Shown: piece by piece, positions 55,853-64,000 of the stretch
How positions within the stretch are numbered: the stretch's first letter is position 1
Layout of the letters: every line of letters starts with the position of its first letter
From: Fibrobacter succinogenes
Lineage (GTDB): Bacteria > Fibrobacterota > Fibrobacteria > Fibrobacterales > Fibrobacteraceae
Length of the DNA: 64,000 nt
Direction: 5' to 3'
NCBI GenBank assembly: GCA_902756345.1
Contig: CACVQR010000010.1
Span: forward strand, 124,001 to 188,000
Made by a program: the position numbers and the translations under genes
Notes under the pieces: model-generated
Seen by the model: the letters and a program-made list of their open reading frames with translations, nothing else
Databases searched by the model: none
Told to the model about the DNA's origin: nothing

Positions 55853-57736
55853 ATGAAATCGGCTGAAATACACGTTTTATCGGATGAAATCATCAATAAA
55901 ATTGCTGCTGGCGAGGTCATAGAGCGCCCCGCGTCGGCTGTTAAAGAGCTGATAGAAAACGCCATTGACGCAGGAGCCACCCGTATACAGGTGTCGATCG
56001 AAGAAGGTGGCAAGAAAAAGATCCAGGTTACCGACAACGGCAAGGGCATGAACGGGGCCGATCTGGATTTGTGCTACCTGAGACACACCACCTCAAAACT
56101 TTTTAATGCAGACGACCTGTTCCATTTGCAGACAAACGGTTTTAGAGGCGAAGCCGTGGCCTCCATTGCCGCGGTGTCCAAATTGACCATTACCAGTGCC
56201 ACCGACGAGGGCGATAGCGGCCGAATTATCCTGGAAGGCGGAAACGTTGTCGAAAAACAAGACATACAAGCTAGCCGAGGCACCACCTTCCTGGTCGAAG
56301 ACCTGTTTTACAACACCCCCGTCCGCCGCAACTTCTTGAGCAGCGAAACGGCCGAAAGCACCCGAATTTTCGATGTTGTTCTAAAAACGGCCATTGCACA
56401 CCCCGAAATCCGCTTTGACTACAAAGTCGGAGACAAGACCTTGTTTACAGGTGTCCCAGGAGAGTTGCGCAACCGTATTGCCGAAGCCATCGGCTCTAAA
56501 ATTGCAAAGGCGCTTTTGCCGGTCGACTACACCGAAGCCGGCGTACACGTTTGGGGTTACGTCTCCCCCACCACCGAAACCAACGGCAAGCGCAACCACC
56601 AGTTTTTATTCATCCGCAATCGCCCTATCGAAAGCAAGATGATCAGCAAGGCGGTACAGCAGGCCTACGAGCCTTACGGCGCCCAATGCAAGCCTGTTTC
56701 GGTCCTGTTTTTAGACATGCCGGACATGGAATTCGACGTCAACGTGCACCCCGCCAAGCGCGAGGTTCGCTTTGCCAACCAGAATTTGGTATTTCTGGTG
56801 GTGTCCCACGCCATTCGCGACGCCTTTACCAAGGACATGGAGGCCAACTCGCCCTTAATCGACTTGAGCGACCTCCAAGATAGCAAGCCGGAAGTTCCTT
56901 ACGGATTCGAAGAACCGATTTCCAAACCGGCCGTCGCCCCTGCTCCAAGCTTTACTCCCAGGGAATTTAGCACAAAGGAATCGAGCGGCGACATTCCCGA
57001 AATGTCGAATTTTCCGACTGCCGGATTCACTTTTGAAAAGCCCCGCAAAGCGGTGCGCCAAAATGATTTGGCCCAGGACTTGTTCAGCACGCCTGAAGCA
57101 GGCAAAGTCATTTCGCTGGAAGGCAAGGTGAACGAGACTCCCGAGCCTGTAACCCAATGGGTTCCGCCCACATTCTTCCAGATTGCAGACACCTACATTG
57201 CCGGCGATGACTCCAATGGCCTCTTGGTCATTGACCAGCATGCGGCCCATTCGCGCGTGCTTTACGAACAAGCGCTGGACACCTTAAGAAATGGAGCCGC
57301 CCTGGACAGCCAGGAACTGTTGTTTCCGGAACTTCTGGACCTTTCCAAGCTTGAGATCGAGGCTTTAAAGAGTGTCGAAGACCAATTCAAGCGTTTAGGC
57401 TTTTACATTGAACATTTCGGCGGCGAGACCTACCAAATTCGCGCGATTCCGAGCGCGCTCCCGCTTTCGCGCGCCATCAAGGCGGTCAAGGACTTTTTGG
57501 ACAGCATCGGTGACGAAGGCAAAAACGAAGGCGACATGGTGAAGGTGCAAGACACTATCGCCAAAGCCTGGGCAAACACAAACGCCTACCAGGCAGGCGA
57601 CAAGCTCAAGTCGGAAGAAATGGCCGCTCTCGTAAGCCAACTCATGCTGACCGAAGAACCGCTTAAATCGCCCTACGGTCACCCGACGTTACTGCGCTTT
57701 ACGCTCGACGAACTGGCCAAGAAATTCAAGCGCTAG
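55853..57736 (+). CDS. mutL: DNA mismatch repair protein MutL (endonuclease motif degenerate)
   Basis: 627 aa from ATG 55853 (IHVLSDEIINKIAAGEVIER); upstream in-frame codons do not match the family. GHL ATPase: ERPASAVKELIENAIDAGA, DNGKGM, TNGFRGEAVASIAAV. A Pro/Ser linker spans about 340-440. C-terminal dimerisation domain: LLVIDQHAAHSRVLYEQ, where the nuclease motif DQHAx2Ex4E has Ser instead of Glu, and SPYGHPT instead of CPHGRP. Nuclease activity is therefore doubtful. The TATATT box at 55841-55846 ends six bases before the ATG (leaderless). Its last 48 bases overlap the end of lpxB on the other strand. Confidence 0.95.
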   Translation: MKSAEIHVLSDEIINKIAAGEVIERPASAVKELIENAIDAGATRIQVSIEEGGKKKIQVTDNGKGMNGADLDLCYLRHTTSKLFNADDLFHLQTNGFRGEAVASIAAVSKLTITSATDEGDSGRIILEGGNVVEKQDIQASRGTTFLVEDLFYNTPVRRNFLSSETAESTRIFDVVLKTAIAHPEIRFDYKVGDKTLFTGVPGELRNRIAEAIGSKIAKALLPVDYTEAGVHVWGYVSPTTETNGKRNHQFLFIRNRPIESKMISKAVQQAYEPYGAQCKPVSVLFLDMPDMEFDVNVHPAKREVRFANQNLVFLVVSHAIRDAFTKDMEANSPLIDLSDLQDSKPEVPYGFEEPISKPAVAPAPSFTPREFSTKESSGDIPEMSNFPTAGFTFEKPRKAVRQNDLAQDLFSTPEAGKVISLEGKVNETPEPVTQWVPPTFFQIADTYIAGDDSNGLLVIDQHAAHSRVLYEQALDTLRNGAALDSQELLFPELLDLSKLEIEALKSVEDQFKRLGFYIEHFGGETYQIRAIPSALPLSRAIKAVKDFLDSIGDEGKNEGDMVKVQDTIAKAWANTNAYQAGDKLKSEEMAALVSQLMLTEEPLKSPYGHPTLLRFTLDELAKKFKR

Positions 57737-58828
57737 TTGGTCGAAGGAACTCCCGACGGCAAGTTTCTCCGAGAGCGTTTCCAAAAGTTCTTCTGCGACA
57801 TTTTCTTTTTTACCCTTAGCAAACGACCAAGAATTGGCCCCCAACCACGGGGGGACGATGTGTTCTGGGAATACAAGATGATTCAGAATAATGTTGGGCA
57901 ATGCGAAAAATTTTGTCTTGATAAACAAGCGACCTAAACAATAAGTCAACAAGTCGGGCTTGGTACAAACCGTAAAGGGAACTCCCGACAAAGCAAGTTC
58001 CAAGGTCGATGTTCCGGGGGCGGTCAATGCATATTCCGCACTTTGATACAGAGCCTTTCGCTCTGCGGCACTTTGGGGAGCGACAACCACAGGAATCTTA
58101 TACTTCTTAAAAACATCCACCAGTTCTTGGCGCGCTGCCACCACCACTACATTTTTAAGCCCCTGCACCGCTTTCAAATAAATAGGCAAGTTGCGGAGCG
58201 CCTGCGCCTTTCGACTCCCGGGCAACAGCAAACAACGTGGATTAGGAACCGCTTCGGTCTCCGCAATTCCATGCGACGCCTTATTTCTCTCTAAATGCAA
58301 CTCCGAATTCCGAATTCCGAGTTCCGAATTTGCAAACGGGTGTTGAACGCGAACCACATTACAGCCGGCTTCGCGGTACACCGATTCCTCAAAATCAAAA
58401 AATACGGCGAGCTTGACATACGGATTTTTCGCAAGCACCTTCGCACGCTTGCGTTTCCAGGCCCACACTTGTGGAGGCGCCACATACAAAGCCGGCTTGC
58501 GGAGTTCCCCCGCCAGAGCCACGAGTTTCATGTTAAAGCCCGGATAATCAACAGCAATCAGCCCGAGACATTCCGGCGATTCAAGCGCCGTCTTTAGTGC
58601 AATAAAACTCTGACGCAATTTAAAGTACTTGGGCAATACATCGCCAAAGCCAGAAACCGGCAAGTTTTCGAAGTCGACCAAGGGCAACATTCCCGCCGCC
58701 TGCATGCGGCGGCCGCCTGAACCTTTCACGGTAAAATTTTTTGAAACTAGACTCTTGACTAAGGGTTCGCCAACGGAATCCCCGGAGTCTTCGCCCGCGC
58801 AAATCAGAATGTACGGCTCGCACGCCAT
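57689..58828 (-). CDS. lpxB: Lipid-A-disaccharide synthase
   Basis: GT19 glycosyltransferase joining UDP-diacylglucosamine and lipid X, inner-membrane surface. 379 aa. ILICAGEDSGDSVGEPLV, MQAAGM, VDYPGFNMKLV, YVAPPQVWAW and LLPGSRKAQ are diagnostic; the APGTSTLELALSGVP loop follows. The stretch between AGCNVVRVQHPF and the LLPGSRK block carries NSELGIRNSEL, encoded by a heptad repeat array inserted in frame at 58299-58333. It starts six bases after the dnaE stop and is probably cotranscribed. It overlaps mutL by 48 bases tail to tail. Shows that the organism makes lipid A. Confidence 0.94.
   Translation of the reverse strand: MACEPYILICAGEDSGDSVGEPLVKSLVSKNFTVKGSGGRRMQAAGMLPLVDFENLPVSGFGDVLPKYFKLRQSFIALKTALESPECLGLIAVDYPGFNMKLVALAGELRKPALYVAPPQVWAWKRKRAKVLAKNPYVKLAVFFDFEESVYREAGCNVVRVQHPFANSELGIRNSELHLERNKASHGIAETEAVPNPRCLLLPGSRKAQALRNLPIYLKAVQGLKNVVVVAARQELVDVFKKYKIPVVVAPQSAAERKALYQSAEYALTAPGTSTLELALSGVPFTVCTKPDLLTYCLGRLFIKTKFFALPNIILNHLVFPEHIVPPWLGANSWSFAKGKKENVAEELLETLSEKLAVGSSFDQLALEFLGQFVERKAQ
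58299..58333. repeat. Heptad array inside lpxB, in frame
   Basis: Plus-strand units AACTCCG, AATTCCG, AATTCCG, AGTTCCG, AATTTGC (35 bp). On the coding strand it adds about 11 residues (NSELGIRNSEL). It uses the same AATTCCG word as the intergenic arrays at 16.5, 26.9, 43.5 and 44.5 kb. Confidence 0.85.
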
Positions 58829-58834
58829 AGGCTT

Positions 58835-61800
58835 TTACCGCTTGGCACGATTCGAAACCCAGACCTTCGCGGCGCCCAATTCCTTACGCAAGAACTGCAG
58901 CAATTCCGGAGTATAAACGACCTTCTTGTTTTTCAAGGCAAGCACATGTACGTTGCCAGATTCCGCCTCGACATGGCAGACGATTTCGCAACCGCGTTCG
59001 CCTTCGAAGGGTTCGTACTTTTCCATGGCCGTCAGCAACTTGTCGGCGAAGTCATCATCGATCATCGAAGAATAAACCACCATGTGAATGTGGCTTACCA
59101 TGTCCGAACGCACACGATCCAACTGGATGACTTCTTCGACCACCAGCTGCATACCGTCGCCCATACGCTGATGTTCCAAGTTTCCCTTTACGAGCACGCG
59201 GTCGTCGAGCGCAACGGTGTCGCGGAATTTTTCCCACATGTCTTTCTTGAAGAACATTTCCAAGTCACCGTGGAAATCTTGAATGGAGCCCGCGCCAATG
59301 GTATCGCCGCGCTTGGTTTCAATCGAGCGGAGCTTGGTCACCACGCCGCCCACGATTACGGTACCGCCTTCGTGGCGAGTCAGTTCTTCTTCGTCCAAAG
59401 AGCACGAGGTAAAGCCCTGCAATTCCGGGCGGAATTCGTCAAGCGGGTGACCCGACAAGAACAAGCCCACCACGTCGCGCTCCTTGTTGAGCATTTCCAT
59501 GGCGGACCATTCTTCCGCTTCTTCGAGGACTTCGGCAGAGCTATCCATAGAAGGTGCGCCACCCCCCATGTCAAAGAGCGACATCTGTCCGCGGTCTTTA
59601 TCTTCTTGACTGCGGGCGGCCACTTCCATGGCGCGGTCTACGGTTGCCATGAGTACAGCGCGGTTGCCTGGGAATTCGTCGAGGGCGCCAGCCATAATCA
59701 AACTTTCGATAAGGCGCTTGTTCATGGGCGGACGTTTTTCTTTTTGTTCGCCCTGGTATTCAGTCACGCGCTTGCAGAAGTCAAAAATGTCCTTGAACTT
59801 ACCGCGGCGTTCTCTTTCGGCAATAATGTCTTCGACGACAGCGAGACCCACATTACGAATACCCGCCAATCCAAACAGAATCTGGCCTTCCTTATTGGCC
59901 ACAAATTCGCCCATCGATGCATTAATGTTGGGCGAAACTACTTCGATATCGAGGCGCTTGCATTCCAGAATAATCGTCACGATGTCTTCGGTCTTACCCA
60001 TTTTCGAGGTCATCGAAGCGGCCATGTATTCGGGGCCGTAATGCGCCTTCAGGTAGGCGGTCTGGTAAGCCACGTAAGCGTATGCGGCAGCATGACTCTT
60101 GTTGAATGCGTATCCGCAGAACGGAAGCACCGCATTCCACACCTTTTGAATCATGGCCTTGTCGTAGCCCTTGTCCAAGCATTTCTGGAAAAACTCCGGT
60201 TCGAGTTTTGCCATCTTTTCAGGCATCTTTTTCGCCATGATACGGCGAATATTGTCAGCACCACCCAGCGTGTAACCACCCAGAATCTGGGCCAGTTTCA
60301 TCACCTGTTCCTGGTACACAATCACGCCGTAGGTTTCACCCAGTACCTGTTCCAAGTCGGGGTGGTAGCAGTCAATTTCTTCTTGGCCGTTCTTACGGGC
60401 AATAAAGTGCGGAATCTGGTCAATCGGCCCCGGACGGTACAGGGCGTTCATAGCGATCAAGTCAAAGATTCGGGTGGGCTTCAGTTCGCGCAGGTACTTC
60501 TGCATACCCGGAGATTCGAACTGGAACACCGTCGTGGTCATGCCCTTGCCGAGCAGGTCAAACGTTTCCTTGTCATCCAAAGGAATATGACCCATGTCAA
60601 GTTCAATCGAACGATTCTTCTTGACCATGTTCACCGTGTCTTGAATGATCGACAAGTTGATAAGGCCAAGGAAGTCCATCTTCAAAAGTCCGATGTCTTC
60701 GGCGTAGTGCTTGTCGTACATGACCACCGGAGTATCTTCGGGGGCGGCACGGTACAAAGGAGCAAGGTTATAAATCGGGGTCGGCGTAATCACCACGCCG
60801 CAAGCATGCACACCCGTCTGGCGCGGCAAATCTTCGAGCTTTTTCGCGATATCCCAAAGGTTCTGGTAGCTGGCGCGGCTACCAATCATCGCCTGCAAGG
60901 GTTCCGGGCTGTAACCGTCTTCCAGGTTGTTGCCCTTCTTGTCTTTACCCGTCCAAGCCTGCTTTAGGCTAAAGTTCAAGGTGCGCTGCGGGAACAGCTT
61001 GGTAATCTGCTTTGCTTCGGCAGGCGGAAGCCCTAAAACGCGCGCCACATCGGTAATCACCGCTTTGGACTTGAGCATACCATAGGTAATAATCTGGCCC
61101 ACGCATTCCTTGCCGTACTTGTCCGTCACGTACTGAATCACGCGACCGCGGTCACGGTCCGCAAAGTCGGTATCGATATCCGGCATCGACACACGTTCGG
61201 GGTTCAGGAATCGTTCAAAAAGGAGGTCGAAAGTGAGCGGGTCGATGTCGGTAATACCGATAATGTAAGTGACCAGAGAACCAGCGGCAGAACCACGGCC
61301 CGGGCCCACGGGAATCCCATGTTCACGAGACCAGTTAATGAAGTCCCACACAATCAACAGGTAGCCCGCCACGTTCATGTTGCGGATACAGTTGATTTCT
61401 TTGTACATGCGCTTGCCCACATCGGTTTCGTGGGCAGGGAACTTAAAGTCTTCTTTCGGGAATCGCCACTTGAGACGCTGATTACAAAGGTGCGTAATAT
61501 AAATATCGGCATCGCCACCCGGTTTACACCAACGGCGCACACTCTTGTCCCAAGCCTTATTGTCGTCTTCGTCAAAAAATTCCGGCTGCGACAGGCGTTC
61601 AATTTCGGCCTTGTCCTCGTCGGTCAGGGCGTCTTCGGCAATTCCCTTGTCTGCGCAATAGGTCGCCGTCACCTTCTTCTTTTTGTCCTTGATGACTCCC
61701 TTGAGTTCGCGTTCGCGTACGACCGGGTATTCCGCGTCGTATTCCGCCTTCATAATCGCCTTGATGCTCTGGTATTCATCCGAGGCCAAAAAATCTTCGG

Positions 61801-62698
61801 GAATCTTGAACCTCGGCCAGAATTCATCGCCGATACCGGTCTTGACCGTATAATTACAGCGTTCCGCAATCTTCACCGTATTTTCGATGGCGCCCGGAAT
61901 ATGCCCGAACAGTTCCACCATTTCGGCTTCGCTACGGAAATAGAATTTACCGTTATCCGGGAAATGTTTGTCATCGAAACCATTGAGCGTCTCTTTCAAG
62001 GCAATGCAACGCAAAATCTTGTGCGCTTCGGCATCTTCGGCCTTAATGTAATGAACGTCTGCCACCGCCACAATTTCGCGGCCCAATTCTCCAGCCAACT
62101 GAACGTTATAATCGTTCAGCAATTTTTGCTGAGGCACGCCGTTGTCGCACACCGAAATGTACAGATGGTCATGGTCAAAAATCTTGTCGAGGGCTTCCAT
62201 GTATTCGCGGGCAACGCTATTGCGCCCAGCCGCGACACTCTGGCCGTACTTGCTAAAGAAATCGCCAGCAATGGCGATAATACCTTCTTTATGTTCTTCG
62301 ATAACCGACAGCGGCACCGACGGAATTTCTGCCCAGCGGTCACCGTCTTCGTAGCGGTAACTCACAATGCGGAGCAAATTGTAATAACCGGCTTCATTTT
62401 CGACCAAAAGCGTCAATCGTTCAAATGTAATCGGATCTTTCTGATTAGCACTCGGCGTGTCCACATAAATATGGCAGCCGTAAATCGTCTTTACCGGCGG
62501 CAGCCCCTTTTCTTTGCGGGCCTTGTTCATGTCTTTTCCGCGGGTCTGAATTTCAAGAATACCGAACATGGCACCATGGTCGGTAAGGGCGACTGCAGGC
62601 GCGTTTTCGTCGGCGGCGGCTGCCAAAATGCCGTCTAGACGGGCGGAAGACTGTAAAACAGAAAATTCAGAATGAACTTGCAGGTGAACAAAAGCCAT
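58835..62698 (-). CDS. dnaE: DNA polymerase III subunit alpha
   Basis: Replicative polymerase (DnaE1 type), 1287 aa, slightly longer than the E. coli protein. PHP domain at the N-terminus: HLQVHSEFSVLQSSARLDG and VALTDHGAMFG. Palm: GPGRGSAAGSLVTYI, and the catalytic aspartates in MPDIDTDFADRDR (near 506). Fingers: LPRQTGVHACGVVIT. Then HhH, OB-fold (IVGGVVTKLRSIETKRGD) and a C-terminal domain. An insert around 350-400 (DKKKKVTATYCADKG) separates PHP and palm. ATG 62698. First gene of a dnaE-lpxB unit. Confidence 0.97.
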   Translation of the reverse strand: MAFVHLQVHSEFSVLQSSARLDGILAAAADENAPAVALTDHGAMFGILEIQTRGKDMNKARKEKGLPPVKTIYGCHIYVDTPSANQKDPITFERLTLLVENEAGYYNLLRIVSYRYEDGDRWAEIPSVPLSVIEEHKEGIIAIAGDFFSKYGQSVAAGRNSVAREYMEALDKIFDHDHLYISVCDNGVPQQKLLNDYNVQLAGELGREIVAVADVHYIKAEDAEAHKILRCIALKETLNGFDDKHFPDNGKFYFRSEAEMVELFGHIPGAIENTVKIAERCNYTVKTGIGDEFWPRFKIPEDFLASDEYQSIKAIMKAEYDAEYPVVRERELKGVIKDKKKKVTATYCADKGIAEDALTDEDKAEIERLSQPEFFDEDDNKAWDKSVRRWCKPGGDADIYITHLCNQRLKWRFPKEDFKFPAHETDVGKRMYKEINCIRNMNVAGYLLIVWDFINWSREHGIPVGPGRGSAAGSLVTYIIGITDIDPLTFDLLFERFLNPERVSMPDIDTDFADRDRGRVIQYVTDKYGKECVGQIITYGMLKSKAVITDVARVLGLPPAEAKQITKLFPQRTLNFSLKQAWTGKDKKGNNLEDGYSPEPLQAMIGSRASYQNLWDIAKKLEDLPRQTGVHACGVVITPTPIYNLAPLYRAAPEDTPVVMYDKHYAEDIGLLKMDFLGLINLSIIQDTVNMVKKNRSIELDMGHIPLDDKETFDLLGKGMTTTVFQFESPGMQKYLRELKPTRIFDLIAMNALYRPGPIDQIPHFIARKNGQEEIDCYHPDLEQVLGETYGVIVYQEQVMKLAQILGGYTLGGADNIRRIMAKKMPEKMAKLEPEFFQKCLDKGYDKAMIQKVWNAVLPFCGYAFNKSHAAAYAYVAYQTAYLKAHYGPEYMAASMTSKMGKTEDIVTIILECKRLDIEVVSPNINASMGEFVANKEGQILFGLAGIRNVGLAVVEDIIAERERRGKFKDIFDFCKRVTEYQGEQKEKRPPMNKRLIESLIMAGALDEFPGNRAVLMATVDRAMEVAARSQEDKDRGQMSLFDMGGGAPSMDSSAEVLEEAEEWSAMEMLNKERDVVGLFLSGHPLDEFRPELQGFTSCSLDEEELTRHEGGTVIVGGVVTKLRSIETKRGDTIGAGSIQDFHGDLEMFFKKDMWEKFRDTVALDDRVLVKGNLEHQRMGDGMQLVVEEVIQLDRVRSDMVSHIHMVVYSSMIDDDFADKLLTAMEKYEPFEGERGCEIVCHVEAESGNVHVLALKNKKVVYTPELLQFLRKELGAAKVWVSNRAKR

Positions 62699-62760
62699 GG
62701 GTCTAATTTAGTAAATTGCCGCGCGGATTCGTTGTGGCAAACGCCGTTCACCATTTTCAA

Positions 62761-63732
62761 TCAGTCGATTCGATACTTGTTGAGAATCGCCTTTGTAGCA
62801 AAGCTTACATCGCCGAATTTTTTACGATATCTTTTTCGGACAACAAGTTCATCGGGCAACATCACAAGAGCCTGCAGCCAGGCCTTTGCCAAGGCGCCGC
62901 AAATGGCAATTTTCGAAAGCTTTTTGCCATCGCCGGACTGCCCGGGAACTCCCCCCTTGGCCATATTCAAATAGCGCACGAATCCGCGAACCGGAAGTTT
63001 CAGGATATCGCCTACCGGCAACAAGCGGACCGCCGTACGCAAACGGTTGCGTTCCGAATAAAATAACTTGCGCGGCGAATAACGCACCGTCGTCATCGAG
63101 CGTTCGTGATAAACCTTTGCCTCGGGGCAAAAGACAGTCTTGAATCCGGCAAGATTGTGGCGGAAATACCATTCTGTTTCTTCGAAGAACAAGAAGAAAC
63201 TGGCATCCATTTTGCCAGCCGCTTCAGCAGCCGCCTTTCGGAAACTCATCACGGCGCCGTAGCAGCCAAAGACTTCTTTTTCGCGAACATCGGCATCGGC
63301 GATATTCAAACCGCTCGCTTCGTTTTTGGCAAACAAGTCCGGGCCAAATTGTACGCCCACAGCATTCACTACCCCGCTCTTTTCCATCACGAGGCTTGCG
63401 ATAGAACCAGCTTCGGGATGGCGATCGAAACACTTCAAAAGATTTTCCGCCCAAGTCGGGTCAAATTCCAGGTCCATGTTGCAAAGCACCTGGATATCGG
63501 CATCCATATTTTCGAGGAGCCCGTTACAGGCGCCCGCATAGCCCAAATTCTCGGGGCTTTCAATGACTTTGCAATCGAGCCCCGAATTCTTTAAAAGGGC
63601 GATAGAATTGTCGGTCGAGGCATTGTCATAAACAAGAACTCGCACACTTTGCGTTTGCGCAAGTAAGCTCTTGACGCACTCCGAAAGTTCCGAGCCGCCG
63701 TTATAATTGATAATACCGACATCTATTTTCAT
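62761..63732 (-). CDS. Family 2 glycosyltransferase
   Basis: 323 aa from ATG 63732 (MKIDVGIINYNGGSELSECV); the GTG two codons upstream is less likely because AGGTG serves as Shine-Dalgarno. GT-A fold: VLVYDNASTDNSI, NLGYAGACNGLL, LCNMDLEFDP as the metal-binding DxD-type site, and FFLFFEETEWYFRHNLAG with the EE/D acid motif. Resembles rhamnosyltransferase-like GT2 (WbbL type). The C-terminus is basic with no TM helix. Probably adds sugars to surface polysaccharide or glycoprotein. No polysaccharide cluster is visible inside the window; genes beyond the right edge may belong to it. Confidence 0.9.
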   Translation of the reverse strand: MKIDVGIINYNGGSELSECVKSLLAQTQSVRVLVYDNASTDNSIALLKNSGLDCKVIESPENLGYAGACNGLLENMDADIQVLCNMDLEFDPTWAENLLKCFDRHPEAGSIASLVMEKSGVVNAVGVQFGPDLFAKNEASGLNIADADVREKEVFGCYGAVMSFRKAAAEAAGKMDASFFLFFEETEWYFRHNLAGFKTVFCPEAKVYHERSMTTVRYSPRKLFYSERNRLRTAVRLLPVGDILKLPVRGFVRYLNMAKGGVPGQSGDGKKLSKIAICGALAKAWLQALVMLPDELVVRKRYRKKFGDVSFATKAILNKYRID

Positions 63733-63749
63733 AATCACCTAAATTAAGA

Positions 63750-63769
63750 AAGGGACCCGCAGGTCCCTT
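63750..63769 (-). terminator. Terminator of the LamG-like gene
   Basis: AAGGGACC (63750-63757), loop CGCA, GGTCCCTT (63762-63769), then TTTCTTAATTT on the minus strand. Confidence 0.85.
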
Positions 63770-63798
63770 CAAATATAGTTTAAACTTACAACCGAGTA

Positions 63799-64000
63799 TT
63801 ACAATCCGTAAAAGCGGATGTAGTCGATTTCGCCGTTAAAGTAGCGATCGTGCTTGGCCTGATTTACAGCATCGTACGCAATGCCAATGTTGTAGCCCAG
63901 CTGAGAAACATCGCCCGAGGCGCCAGCCCAAGCGGTGCGCTGACCGTTCTGGTAAACGATCACGGAGTCGGCGGTGCGTTCCACACGGATGTCGTTCCAT
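63799..64000 (-). CDS. C-terminus of a LamG/concanavalin A-like domain protein (partial)
   Basis: Only the last 66 or so codons are in the window, the frame being open to the right edge. WNDIRVERTADSVIVYQNG and NGEIDYIRFYGL at the end match the closing strands of LamG-type beta-sandwich domains, which bind sugars in secreted Fibrobacter proteins. Full protein size, signal peptide and other modules are unknown. Terminated by the hairpin at 63750-63769. Confidence 0.7.
   Translation of the reverse strand, partial: WNDIRVERTADSVIVYQNGQRTAWAGASGDVSQLGYNIGIAYDAVNQAKHDRYFNGEIDYIRFYGL

Overview
The window looks like a chromosomal segment of a Fibrobacter species (phylum Fibrobacterota, rumen or gut fibre degraders). 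The main clues are two lipoproteins with the Fibrobacter succinogenes major paralogous (FISUMP) domain behind poly-Ser linkers, a fibro-slime protein, a secreted PL9-like pectate lyase, a Gram-negative envelope gene set (TamA/TamB, further Omp85, LpxB), and a -10 element of the type TATCTT/TATATT. Most of the window is ordinary housekeeping DNA; the unusual part is its repeat content.

Layout. 1-9.6 kb: start of a UvrD/PcrA helicase (runs off the left edge), a pectate lyase-like protein, tamB-tamA, an orphan ABC ATPase. 9.7-16.4 kb: glyA, a FISUMP lipoprotein downstream of a broken PD-(D/E)XK transposase-like gene, an Omp85-type protein and a thioredoxin-like protein. 16.5-26 kb: PBP1A, tRNA-Arg(ACG) with its own promoter and terminator, an XRE regulator, rlmN plus a methyltransferase, a YchJ/SEC-C protein, argC, obg-smpB-amidase. 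26-36 kb: yebC, a Lys-rich exported protein, a phosphohexomutase, a second FISUMP lipoprotein downstream of an intact Rpn/YhgA-like gene, dapA, an acidic Cys-cluster protein, a DUF1846 protein. 36-47.5 kb: a GGDEF protein, purF, the rpsP-rimM-trmD-rplS operon followed by two tandem cyclic-nucleotide-binding-like proteins, yajC-def, a SpoIID-like protein and a CDKAL1-type methylthiotransferase. 47.5-64 kb: a fibro-slime protein, a membrane protein coupled to topB, an unknown protein, mutL, dnaE-lpxB, a GT2 glycosyltransferase and the end of a LamG-like protein.

Four layers of repeats stand out. (1) About ten phase-locked heptanucleotide arrays sit mostly just after stop codons. Each locus uses its own 7-bp word, often as two inverted arms around a GCGGC-N3-GCCGC hairpin. 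(2) Short palindromic repeats occur inside genes without breaking the frame: two in topB, one in the signal peptide of a FISUMP protein, and one heptad array in lpxB. (3) The two FISUMP loci share one architecture: transposase-like nuclease gene, terminator, GTG-started FISUMP gene, then a conserved 3' flank. At the second locus this flank cuts off a LEPR-motif reading frame right after its motif. (4) Elements with near-constant flanks and completely different palindromic cores cluster after topB.

Other points of interest are probable leaderless mRNAs (rlmN, mutL, dapA), a MutL lacking the endonuclease metal-site residues, an antisense overlap of mutL and lpxB, and a terminator placed inside the first codons of a gene.
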